A stretch of 64,000 nucleotides of DNA from an uncultured Collinsella sp. (GTDB taxonomy: Bacteria; Actinomycetota; Coriobacteriia; Coriobacteriales; Coriobacteriaceae): positions 1-64,000 of the forward strand of contig CABUKS010000005.1 in NCBI GenBank assembly GCA_902492235.1, written 5' to 3'. This document shows positions 7,796 to 15,867 of this stretch, piece after piece. Each line of letters begins with the position of its first letter. Positions within the stretch are counted from its first letter, which is position 1. Under the pieces are notes generated by a model. That model saw only the letters and a list, made by a program, of their open reading frames with translations, made no database searches and was not told the DNA's origin. A program made the position numbers and the translations under genes.

Positions 7796-8884
7796 ATGGC
7801 ACATCGCTCCGTTATTCCGTTTGGCCCGCAGCACCCGGTGTTGCCCGAGCCGCTTCATCTGGACCTAGTGATCGAGGACGACCGCGTCATCGAGGCAATT
7901 CCGCAGATCGGCTTTGTGCACCGCGGACTCGAGAAGCTCACCGAAAAGCGCGATATGCATCAGTTTGGGTACATCGCCGAGCGCATCTGCGGCATCTGCG
8001 CCGTGGGCCATAGCTGCGGCTATGCCAGCGCCTGCGAGCGCATGCTCGACATCGAGGTGCCCGGCCGCGTGCAGTATATCCGCACCATTTTGCACGAGCT
8101 TTCGCGCATTCACTCGCACCTGCTGTGGCTGGGCCTGCTCGCCGATGCTTTTGGCTTCGAGGCGCTGTTCTATCGGTCGTGGACCCTGCGCGAGCAGATT
8201 CTCAAGATCTTCGAGAGCACGTGCGGCGGGCGCGTGATCCTTTCGATTAACGAGATCGGCGGCCTTAAGCACGACATCGAGGACTCCGAGCTGGCAGGCA
8301 TTGTCCAGACGCTCGATGCCATGCGTCCCGACTACGAGGCCCTGGTGCATACGTTTTTGGACGACAATAGCTGCGGCGAGCGCCTGCATGGCGTGGGCGT
8401 GATCAGCAAGAAGGATGCGCTGGAGCTTTCGATGGTCGGCCCGTTCGGTCGCGCCTCGGGCGTGAATTACGACGTGCGCATGTTCGGCGACGGCACCTAT
8501 GCGGACCTGGCCGCGTTTGAGCCTATCGTTGCTAGCGATGGCGACTGCTATGCCCGCTGCCAGGTGCGTTGCGCCGAGGTCACGCAGGCCATGGACATCA
8601 TCAAGGAGCTTGTGGGTAAGATTCCGCACGACGGCATCGGTGGACGCACCAAGCTCACGCCGGCCGACGGCGCGCGCGGCGAGGTTGTGATTGAGCAGCC
8701 GCGTGGCGAGGCATATTACTATGTACGCGGTAACGGCACCAAGAACCTGGACCGTTTTCGCGTGCGCACCCCGACGTCGCAAAACCTGGCGGGTCTGACG
8801 CACGCGCTGCAGGGCGTGCTTCTTGCCAACGTACCCATGATTATCCTGACCATCGACCCCTGCATTAGCTGCACGGAAAGGTAG
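7796..8884 (+). CDS. [NiFe] hydrogenase large (catalytic) subunit, group 4, NuoD/HycE-like
   Basis: The 362-residue catalytic subunit carries both Ni-binding motifs: RICGICAVGH near residues 63-72 (Cys65, Cys68) and DPCISC at 354-359 (Cys356, Cys359). These four cysteines hold the Ni-Fe(CN)2CO centre that makes or consumes H2. ATG 7796 has AGGAGG 9 bases upstream; the frame stays open further upstream but that part lies over the previous gene. The chain ends DPCISCTER and then stop, so the C-terminal extension that a HycI-type protease removes after this arginine in E. coli HycE is absent. Maturation would still need the Hyp proteins; hypC, D, E and F lie at 55.6-60.8 kb. Confidence 0.95.
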   Translation: MAHRSVIPFGPQHPVLPEPLHLDLVIEDDRVIEAIPQIGFVHRGLEKLTEKRDMHQFGYIAERICGICAVGHSCGYASACERMLDIEVPGRVQYIRTILHELSRIHSHLLWLGLLADAFGFEALFYRSWTLREQILKIFESTCGGRVILSINEIGGLKHDIEDSELAGIVQTLDAMRPDYEALVHTFLDDNSCGERLHGVGVISKKDALELSMVGPFGRASGVNYDVRMFGDGTYADLAAFEPIVASDGDCYARCQVRCAEVTQAMDIIKELVGKIPHDGIGGRTKLTPADGARGEVVIEQPRGEAYYYVRGNGTKNLDRFRVRTPTSQNLAGLTHALQGVLLANVPMIILTIDPCISCTER

Positions 8885-8891
8885 GCGCGGC

Positions 8892-9233
8892 ATGAGTTTG
8901 CTGACATTTGCCAAGACGGCCTTGGGCTCTATGGTCAAGCAGCCGGTCACGGTTTGCTATCCGCAGGAGAAACTGACGGCGCCCGAGCGCTTGCGCGGGC
9001 ATATCGTCAACGATATGGATGCGTGCATCTGCTGCGGCATGTGCGCGCGGCGTTGCCCGGCGGGCGCGCTCGCGGTCGATCGCAAGGGTGGAACGTGGTC
9101 GATCGACCCGTATGCCTGCGTGGTGTGCGGCGAGTGCATCGAGAGCTGCCCCAAACACTGCCTGACTATGGACACCGCCCGCACTCCGGTTGCGGCAGAC
9201 AAGACTCCCACGGTAGAAACCAAGCCGGAATAG
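8892..9233 (+). CDS. Hydrogenase ferredoxin subunit with two 4Fe-4S clusters (HycF/HyfH/NuoI-like)
   Basis: A 113-residue protein with two complete ferredoxin motifs: Cys45-x2-Cys48-x2-Cys51-x3-Cys55 and Cys76-x2-Cys79-x2-Cys82-x3-Cys86, each followed by Pro. It passes electrons to the NuoB-like subunit. It is the last gene of the operon. No formate dehydrogenase (FdhF) or HycB partner is adjacent, so whether the complex works with formate or with free ferredoxin cannot be read from this window. Confidence 0.92.
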   Translation: MSLLTFAKTALGSMVKQPVTVCYPQEKLTAPERLRGHIVNDMDACICCGMCARRCPAGALAVDRKGGTWSIDPYACVVCGECIESCPKHCLTMDTARTPVAADKTPTVETKPE

Positions 9234-9234
9234 C

Positions 9235-9265
9235 GTTGGAATAGAGTTGGAATAGAGTTGGAATA
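9235..9265 (+). repeat. Short tandem repeat after the hydrogenase operon
   Basis: GTTGGAATAGAG is repeated end to end about two and a half times, starting right after the stop codon of the ferredoxin subunit. The unit itself reads GGAATAG, so it repeats the end of the coding sequence including the TAG stop (CCGGAATAGCG). This looks like slippage at the gene end. Confidence 0.75.
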
Positions 9266-9299
9266 GGGGCCGGTGGGGCAAAATTGCCCCACCGGCCCC
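9266..9299. repeat. 16-bp perfect palindrome at the end of the hydrogenase operon
   Basis: GGGGCCGGTGGGGCAA (9266-9281) and its exact complement (9284-9299) form a very stable hairpin. It lies 33 bases past the operon stop and may terminate or protect the transcript, but no T-run follows on either strand. Confidence 0.8.
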
Positions 9300-9331
9300 G
9301 CGCTTAAACGCGCGGTTGTACCGCCACGAAC

Positions 9332-9483
9332 AAAACTATGCCGGATTACGGGGCTGAATAGCGAACATCCGACCATACGGTAAATTGCAAAACCAAAACC
9401 GCAGGTAGACTGCTTGCTGTTTTTGAAAAAATGAAGGTATGGATGAGGGTCCCGACTTTAGCCCCGTAATCCGGCATAGTTTT
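9332..9483. repeat. 24-bp perfect inverted repeat with a 104-base interior
   Basis: Arms at 9332-9355 and 9460-9483 are exact complements (AAAACTATGCCGGATTACGG and onward to GGCT). A third partial copy, CTATGCCGGA, lies near 9517. The interior has no reading frame of note. The element fills the gap between the convergent hydrogenase operon and response-regulator gene and looks like a small miniature element or a large hairpin. It has no target duplication that I can see. Confidence 0.8.
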
Positions 9484-9544
9484 GAAATGTCGTTAAATCG
9501 GTAGCAGCCATTTTGCTATGCCGGAGCGGTCGGTCTTCGGGCAA

Positions 9545-10174
9545 CTACCCCCGCAGGTAGGCGATGGCGATTTGCGTGCGGTTGCGCAGGCCCATTTTGG
9601 CTAGGATCGAGCTGATGTGGTTGCGCACGGTGCCTTCGCCCATGTATGCCGTGGCGGCAATCTCCTTGTTGTCGAGGCCGCGGGCGATGAGCTCGGCGAC
9701 TTCGAACTCGCGATCGGTCAGGCTGACAAAGGCCGCGGGCCGGCGGGTCGCGCCGGCCTCGACGTCCGCCCCATCAAAGTCGACATCCTCGATCGCCTTG
9801 CCTTCGAGCACGCGTTTGCCGTCCATGACCTGCGCCAACGCTGGCGGAATGGCGGCGACATCGGTTTTGATCAGATAGCCGCGGGCACCCAGTTTGAGCG
9901 CCGACACAATGTACTCGTCATCCGAGAATGTCGTCAGAAACACCACGCGCGCCGCAGGGTCGCGCTCGAGGATCTCGCGTGCCGCCGAAAGGCCGTCGCG
10001 CTCCGGCATCTGAATGTCGAGCAGTGCGATATCGGGTGCGTGCTCGGCGTAGAGCGCCACCGCATCGTTGCCGTTGGCACCGGTGCCCACCACCTCGATC
10101 TGCGGCTGGGCGCCCAGGATAATCTTGAGCGAATCGACCACCAAGCGGTCGTCGTCGACAACGATGAGCCTCAT
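9545..10174 (-). CDS. NarL/LuxR-family response regulator
   Basis: This 209-residue protein has a receiver domain (residues 2-120; acidic pocket VVDDD at 5-9, phosphorylated Asp53 in LLDIQMPE, Lys103) and a LuxR-type HTH (about 145-209, SLTDREFEVAELIARGLDNK). It should be phosphorylated by the kinase encoded just upstream, whose end overlaps its start by 4 bases (ATGA). By analogy with DesR/LiaR pairs, and because the ABC exporter genes begin divergently next door, it may control that exporter; this is inferred from position only. Confidence 0.93.
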   Translation of the reverse strand: MRLIVVDDDRLVVDSLKIILGAQPQIEVVGTGANGNDAVALYAEHAPDIALLDIQMPERDGLSAAREILERDPAARVVFLTTFSDDEYIVSALKLGARGYLIKTDVAAIPPALAQVMDGKRVLEGKAIEDVDFDGADVEAGATRRPAAFVSLTDREFEVAELIARGLDNKEIAATAYMGEGTVRNHISSILAKMGLRNRTQIAIAYLRG

Positions 10175-11316
10175 CGGTCCTCATCTCCTTGCTGTTTGGG
10201 AACGGTGGCAAACACGCGCCAGCCGCCGGCGCCGGCGCGCGGGCCGGCGGTGAAGGTGCCGCCAAGCGCCTCGATGCGCTCGCGCATGGAGGCGAGCCCC
10301 ATGCCCTCCGCGGCGCCACGGCCGATTGCTTGGACCCCGCCCACGCCATCGTCGGTAACGATGAGCTGGTAAAACGACGGATGCTCCATGCACCGTACGG
10401 TGACAGTATGGGCGCAAGCGTGGCGCATGGTATTGGAGAGCGCCTCGCGCAGGACCGCCGCAAAGCAGTTCGCGACGTTTGCGGGCGCATGTTCGGTCAT
10501 AACTTCAAGCTCAATCTGCGGGCCGCCGTCCGAGCGCGCGCCTTCAACAATGCGTTCGAGCTGCACGGAAAGGTCGACGGCGTTGTCGTTGAGTGCGTGG
10601 ACGCTGGTGCGCACAAGCTGAAGCGCCTCGTCAACCGTGCGTTTGACGTCGGCGAAATCGGCGGCGACGCCGGGCTCGTCGACGTGGACCACGCGCAGGG
10701 CTTCGGCTTGTAGCGAGGCACGCGTGAGCTGGTGCCCGACGTTATCGTGGATCTCGCGCGCGATGCGGGCGCGTTCGGCGAGCGTCGCGAGCTCGACTTC
10801 GTAGTCCTGGCGGTCGGCAAGATCGCGGTTGCGCGCTTCGAGCACGAGGGCTCGTTCCTGCAGCTCGTCGCGGATACGGTGCATGCGCCGCTGCTCGCGC
10901 TCCAACTGGGCGGTACGTAGTGATAACAAGGTGGCGGCAACCGAAAGGATGGCGGTCAGCAGGAGCGTTCGGGCGGTAAGCGCATCGGCACGAAGGTCCG
11001 CGACGAGCGCAAAGACAAAGGCGACGCCAATGCCCAGCGCGACCCAAACGTGTTCACGGCGCACGCGCCGCGCGATGTCATAGAGGGCGAGAGGCGCAAA
11101 CGGCACAAACGGCGGCACGAAGACAGCCGCGATGATGTAAACGTAACTCGTGGCCTCGCTTGTGCGGCGCGTGCGTTCTCCCTGTGCGACCTCGGCCAGC
11201 GAGGTGGCGATAACTCCAAGGCAAAACGCCGCGACCAGGCGAGCGTCCACAGCAAGGCCCATGGCGGCCGCAATGCAGCACGCCAGCACGATCGATTTGT
11301 CGAAAAGCCTGTTCAT
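10171..11316 (-). CDS. Membrane sensor histidine kinase, DesK/HisKA_3 type
   Basis: The 381-residue kinase has about five to six N-terminal membrane segments (residues 5-135), a coiled-coil linker (about 135-178), a phosphoacceptor His190 in AREIHDNVGHQL and a GHKL ATPase domain with VTDDGVGG and GMGLASMRERIEALGG. ATG 11316 is chosen because the membrane domain starts there and because a TACAAT box lies 6 bases upstream; the frame is open upstream to 11484 but that part is not membrane-like and crosses the divergent promoter region. Pairs with the downstream regulator. Confidence 0.9.
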   Translation of the reverse strand: MNRLFDKSIVLACCIAAAMGLAVDARLVAAFCLGVIATSLAEVAQGERTRRTSEATSYVYIIAAVFVPPFVPFAPLALYDIARRVRREHVWVALGIGVAFVFALVADLRADALTARTLLLTAILSVAATLLSLRTAQLEREQRRMHRIRDELQERALVLEARNRDLADRQDYEVELATLAERARIAREIHDNVGHQLTRASLQAEALRVVHVDEPGVAADFADVKRTVDEALQLVRTSVHALNDNAVDLSVQLERIVEGARSDGGPQIELEVMTEHAPANVANCFAAVLREALSNTMRHACAHTVTVRCMEHPSFYQLIVTDDGVGGVQAIGRGAAEGMGLASMRERIEALGGTFTAGPRAGAGGWRVFATVPKQQGDEDR

Positions 11317-11322
11317 ACGGGT

Positions 11323-11328
11323 ATTGTA
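11323..11328 (-). promoter_or_regulatory. -10 box very close to the kinase start (possible leaderless mRNA)
   Basis: TACAAT on the minus strand ends 6 bases before the kinase ATG. Transcription from it would begin at or next to the A of the start codon. No ribosome-binding site lies in between, and no clear -35 box is visible. Confidence 0.4.
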
Positions 11329-11519
11329 CGCGAAGCCGCGCGCGGGGGAGGCGCCGCCTGCGCAACTGTGACATTCCTCCCGTGCGGCAAAGCGGGGGGG
11401 GGCGTCGGCAAGCCGCACGACCAAGATCCTCGCACTCGTGACAAAGCTCACTGGTGGGCGCCGCCCGCTCCTGCGATGATGCAATCGTACCGGGCCGCAA
11501 TCAACAGAAGGGCCGCCTC

Positions 11520-12458
11520 ATGACAGACATCGTCCACGTCGAAAACCTCGTTAAGCGCTACGACGATCTTATTGCGCTCGACCACTTTAACCTGAGCATC
11601 GCCCCCGGCGAGATCTTTGGCCTGCTGGGCCCCAACGGCTCGGGCAAGACCACGTCCATCAACTGCATTTTGCAGCTGCTCGCCTACGACAAAGGCACCA
11701 TCGAGCTGTTTGGCGAGCCCATGACGCCCGCCCGCTACGACCTCAAGCGCCGCATCGGCGTGGTGCCGCAGCAGGTGGCGGTATTCGATGAGCTTACGGT
11801 GCGCGAGAATATCGACTATTTCTGCAGTCTCTACGTCAACGACCGCAAGCGCCGCCGCGCGCTGGTGGACGAGGCGATCGACTTTGTCGGGCTGGGCGAC
11901 TTTGCCAAGTTCCGCCCCGGCAAGCTCTCGGGCGGCCTGGCGCGTCGCCTCAACATTGCCTGCGGCATCGCGCACAAGCCCGAGCTTATCTTTTTTGACG
12001 AGCCCACGGTGGCGGTCGACCCGCAGAGCCGCAACGCCATCCTGGAGGGCATCTGCCGCCTGCTCGACGAAGGGGCCACGGTGGTGTATACCAGCCATTA
12101 CATGGAGGAAGTCGAGCAGATCTGCAGCCGCATCATGATCATGGACGGCGGCCGCGTGCTGGCGCAGGGTACCAACGACGAGCTCAAGCGCATGATTCAG
12201 ATGGGCGAGCGCGTGACCGTCGAGGTAGGCGCCGTCGAGCCCGCCACGGTCGAGCGGTTGCGCGCCCTCGAGCACGTGCTCAGCGTCGATCTGTCCGGCG
12301 GCGAACTCGTCTGCACCTGCGAGGCGAGTCCGCACAACCTGGTCGACATCCTCGACACATTGCGCGCCGCCGACGTTGCGCTCGGCCGCGTGTGGAGCGA
12401 GCCGCCGACCCTCAACGACGTGTTCCTCGAGATCACCGGCCGCGAGCTGCGCGACTAG
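11520..12458 (+). CDS. ABC exporter ATP-binding protein (ABC-2 type)
   Basis: The 312-residue ATPase has Walker A GPNGSGKTT near residue 40, Q-loop region PQQVAVFDELTV, a signature LSGGLARRL near 135 and Walker B ELIFFDEPTV near 155. It resembles the DrrA/NatA group that energises ABC-2 permeases, which are the next two genes. The signature LSGGL differs slightly from the usual LSGGQ or LSGGM. ATG 11520 follows AGAAGGG. Substrate unknown: drug, lipid, peptide or polymer export are all possible. Confidence 0.9.
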   Translation: MTDIVHVENLVKRYDDLIALDHFNLSIAPGEIFGLLGPNGSGKTTSINCILQLLAYDKGTIELFGEPMTPARYDLKRRIGVVPQQVAVFDELTVRENIDYFCSLYVNDRKRRRALVDEAIDFVGLGDFAKFRPGKLSGGLARRLNIACGIAHKPELIFFDEPTVAVDPQSRNAILEGICRLLDEGATVVYTSHYMEEVEQICSRIMIMDGGRVLAQGTNDELKRMIQMGERVTVEVGAVEPATVERLRALEHVLSVDLSGGELVCTCEASPHNLVDILDTLRAADVALGRVWSEPPTLNDVFLEITGRELRD

Positions 12459-12467
12459 GGGGCGGCC

Positions 12468-13655
12468 ATGTTCAACACCATCATCGCCACGCTCAAGACG
12501 CTATTGCGTCGACCGAGTACATGGGTCTGGGGCGCGATCTTTCCCATTGCGCTTTCAACGATGTTCATGTTTATGTTTGCGAACCTGAGCTCCGACGGCA
12601 CGGTCGACCCGGTGCCGGTTGCCGTCGTGGCGGACGAGGCCTGGGACGCCTCAACCTTTAAGGACGTGGCGACGTCGCTTGCCAAGGCAGGCGACGACCA
12701 GCTGCTCGATGTGAGCGAGTACGAAGACTTGACTGCCGCGCGCAAAGCACTCAAGGCCGGCGAGGTCGCGGGCATTTACACGGTGGATGCCGCGGGCACG
12801 CCCAAACTCACGTTGCTTTCGAGCTATGACAACTTGCGTGCGTCGTCGGCGCTCACTGACCGCAGCATCCTTGAGACGGTGGCAAGCTCGTATACACAAA
12901 ATGCCGAGCTCATGCGCCAGATTGCCCAGGACAACCCGGCGGCGCTCGCCGACCCGGAGGCGGTTGCGCGCGCCCTGTCGCTCGAGGGCGGAACCCGCCG
13001 CGTAAGCCTGACACGCACCACGCCCGATGGCACGGTCATCTACTATTACGCGCTCTTTGGCCTGGTCGCGATGATGTCTGCCGAGTTTGCCGCCTTGAGT
13101 GTCGTCGACCTGCAGCCCAATCTGTCGGGCCTTGGTGCGCGTCGCTGTGTGGGCGGTCTTTCCAAGACGGCGTCGCTAGCCGGCATCTTTGTCGGCTCGT
13201 GGCTGGTTTCCTTTGCCTCGATGGCGGTCGCGATTAGCTACGTGCGCCTAGTCGTGGGCGTCGACTTTGGCGGGCGCGAGGGGCTGTGTCTGGTGGGCGG
13301 TGCCGCTTCCGCGCTTGCCGCCACGGGCTTGGGGCTCTTTGTGGGCACGCTTCCCGTTAAGGGCGGCAAGGCGTCCAAGTCCGGCATCCTCACGGGCTTT
13401 GCCACCACGTGCGCCCTGTTCGCCGGCCTCTACGGCGAGCCGGCGATGGCGCTTGCCGACGATGTCGCCCGCGCCTGCCCGGTCGAGTGCTGGCTCAACC
13501 CCGTCAAGCTCATCTGCGACATGTTCAATCGCCTGTATTTCTTTGAGGACCTGGGGCCCTTCGCCGTTCGCGCCGGCGCGCTCGTCCTGATGGCCCTGGT
13601 GTTTGTCGCCGCCGCTACGCTGATCTTTGGAAGGAGCCGCTATGAGCACCTTTAA
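12468..13655 (+). CDS. ABC-2 type permease (first of two)
   Basis: 395 residues, with one N-terminal membrane helix (about 20-40), a long extracytoplasmic domain (about 45-190) and five to six C-terminal membrane helices. This is the YhgE/NatB-like ABC-2 plan. It follows the ATPase gene by 9 bases and overlaps the next permease gene by 14 bases, so the three are one transcript. The two permeases are probably the two halves of one exporter. Confidence 0.85.
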   Translation: MFNTIIATLKTLLRRPSTWVWGAIFPIALSTMFMFMFANLSSDGTVDPVPVAVVADEAWDASTFKDVATSLAKAGDDQLLDVSEYEDLTAARKALKAGEVAGIYTVDAAGTPKLTLLSSYDNLRASSALTDRSILETVASSYTQNAELMRQIAQDNPAALADPEAVARALSLEGGTRRVSLTRTTPDGTVIYYYALFGLVAMMSAEFAALSVVDLQPNLSGLGARRCVGGLSKTASLAGIFVGSWLVSFASMAVAISYVRLVVGVDFGGREGLCLVGGAASALAATGLGLFVGTLPVKGGKASKSGILTGFATTCALFAGLYGEPAMALADDVARACPVECWLNPVKLICDMFNRLYFFEDLGPFAVRAGALVLMALVFVAAATLIFGRSRYEHL

Positions 13656-14847
13656 GACTGCGCTTCGCATGGCGCTGGCGCACCCGTTCTACCTGCTCAT
13701 CTATACGGTGTTCATCTCGCTCATGGGCGTATTCATCGCGGCATCGGTGAGCTGGAACTCGTCGCAGCTCACCGAGTACAAGCCCTACGATGCCAACGTG
13801 ATCGTGGTCGACCGCGACAATAGCGACCTTTCGCGGGCGCTTACCAAGCATCTGGGTTCGCGTTTTGATCTGGTCACGGGCGTCGGCGGCGACACCTACG
13901 ACCTTGCGGACGCGCTATCCAAGAGCAACAGCGCCAAAGGTAGCGCCGACTGCGTGTTCTTTATCTCGGAGGGGTTTGAGGGCGACCTCGTTGCAGCCGC
14001 CCGCGCGGGGGAGTCCCTGCCCAAGCTCGATGTGACCTACGGCGCCGGCACCATGGCGGCAGCGCTTTCGTCTGCCGAGGCCTCGCGCTGGATCTCGCTC
14101 GCGGGCGCTGCGGCCGCACTTGAGCCCGCCGCCTCTAACGGTAGCGTCGCCAAGGCTGCCGAGCATGCGGCCGCGAAGCGCGCCAAGGTCGAGATCGAGC
14201 AGGTCAAGGTTGACTCGACAGCCGCCGCCACGCTCGAGTCGTATTTCAACTTTGGCGCGTACGCGATTATCTCGTCGGTCATCGTGTCGGTGGGACTGGT
14301 GTTCTCGGGCATGAACGAGCCCGAGCGCGTGCGCCGCATGGATGCCAGCCCGGTCTCCGAGCGTCAGCGTTCGCTCGCCGTGTTTGCCGCCGCCGCCGTG
14401 CTCACCGTCTGCATTTGGCTCGTGTCGAGCATGATGGGCGTCGTGGGCTTTGCCGGCGCGGTTGCCGAAGTCGGCGTGGGTCGCGTGTGCCTGGCACTGG
14501 CGGCGACGTTTGCCCTGGCGTGCACGCCTCTGGCCGTTGGCTTTACGTTGTCGAGCTTGGGCGCGCGCGAGGAGCTGCTCAACGGCGTGGTCAACCTGCT
14601 CGGCATGCTCATGACGTTTTTGGGCGGCGCCTGGATGCCCCTGTCGCTGATGGGCCCGGCCGTGCAGACGGTGGCGCATTTTGTGCCGACATATTGGGTG
14701 AACGACGCGATCAGCAAGGCGCTTGCCTCGGATTTGACGTCCACCGTACTGGGCGACATCGCCTGCGATCTGGGCGTCACGGCACTCTTCGCCGTGGCCA
14801 TCGCCGCCGTAGGCCTAGCCCTCGCACGCACCAAATCCCACGCCTAG
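13642..14847 (+). CDS. ABC-2 type permease (second of two)
   Basis: 401 residues with the same plan as the preceding permease: one N-terminal helix (about 15-40), an external domain to about residue 205 and six helices to the C-terminus. ATG 13642 is chosen because AAGGAG lies 7 bases before it. The end of the gene runs into a dense cluster of intergenic repeats. Confidence 0.85.
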   Translation: MSTFKTALRMALAHPFYLLIYTVFISLMGVFIAASVSWNSSQLTEYKPYDANVIVVDRDNSDLSRALTKHLGSRFDLVTGVGGDTYDLADALSKSNSAKGSADCVFFISEGFEGDLVAAARAGESLPKLDVTYGAGTMAAALSSAEASRWISLAGAAAALEPAASNGSVAKAAEHAAAKRAKVEIEQVKVDSTAAATLESYFNFGAYAIISSVIVSVGLVFSGMNEPERVRRMDASPVSERQRSLAVFAAAAVLTVCIWLVSSMMGVVGFAGAVAEVGVGRVCLALAATFALACTPLAVGFTLSSLGAREELLNGVVNLLGMLMTFLGGAWMPLSLMGPAVQTVAHFVPTYWVNDAISKALASDLTSTVLGDIACDLGVTALFAVAIAAVGLALARTKSHA

Positions 14848-14850
14848 CCA

Positions 14851-15056
14851 CCTAGTCATTGGGTACTCATTGGGGACAGACTTAAACGACCAAGAGTGGT
14901 CATTGGGGACAGACTTAAACGACTAGTCATCGGGGACAGTCTTTGCCGAACCGCCGGCTTGCCGGTCGGGTTGCCAAGGACTGTCCCCAGCTGTCGGGTG
15001 GCGAAAGAGTGTCCCCAGCGACTAGTCATTTAAGAACGTCCCCAATGACTAGTCTG
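14851..15056. repeat. Cluster of TCATTGGGGACA-type repeats with a long hairpin
   Basis: At least five copies of a unit around TCATTGGGGAC occur in about 200 bases: near 14855, 14867, 14899, 14925 and, reversed, 15020-15052. TCATTGGGGACAGACTTAAA occurs twice in tandem. GGGGACAGTC near 14932 pairs with GACTGTCCCC near 14978 around a GCCGG/CCGGC core, giving a long imperfect hairpin. The same units recur at 18532, 27034, 45066, 51130 and 54534. They look like REP-type extragenic repeats; no REP-associated transposase is in the window. Confidence 0.8.
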
Positions 15057-15133
15057 AAATAAATCCCAGACCTCGCTTCAAAATAGTTCGCCAAGGTTTA
15101 CTATTACGTTCATAAAGTAGTACAAGGCTAACA

Positions 15134-15859
<726 letters not shown>

Positions 15860-15867
15860 GCGGCGCC

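Noticed and set aside
9266..9299. Standard intrinsic terminator of the hydrogenase operon
   Set aside because: The stem is excellent but no T-run follows on either strand, so it is listed as a palindrome of uncertain role.
14851..15056. Remnant of a REP-associated transposase gene
   Set aside because: Only the short repeat units are present; no frame resembles a Y1 transposase.
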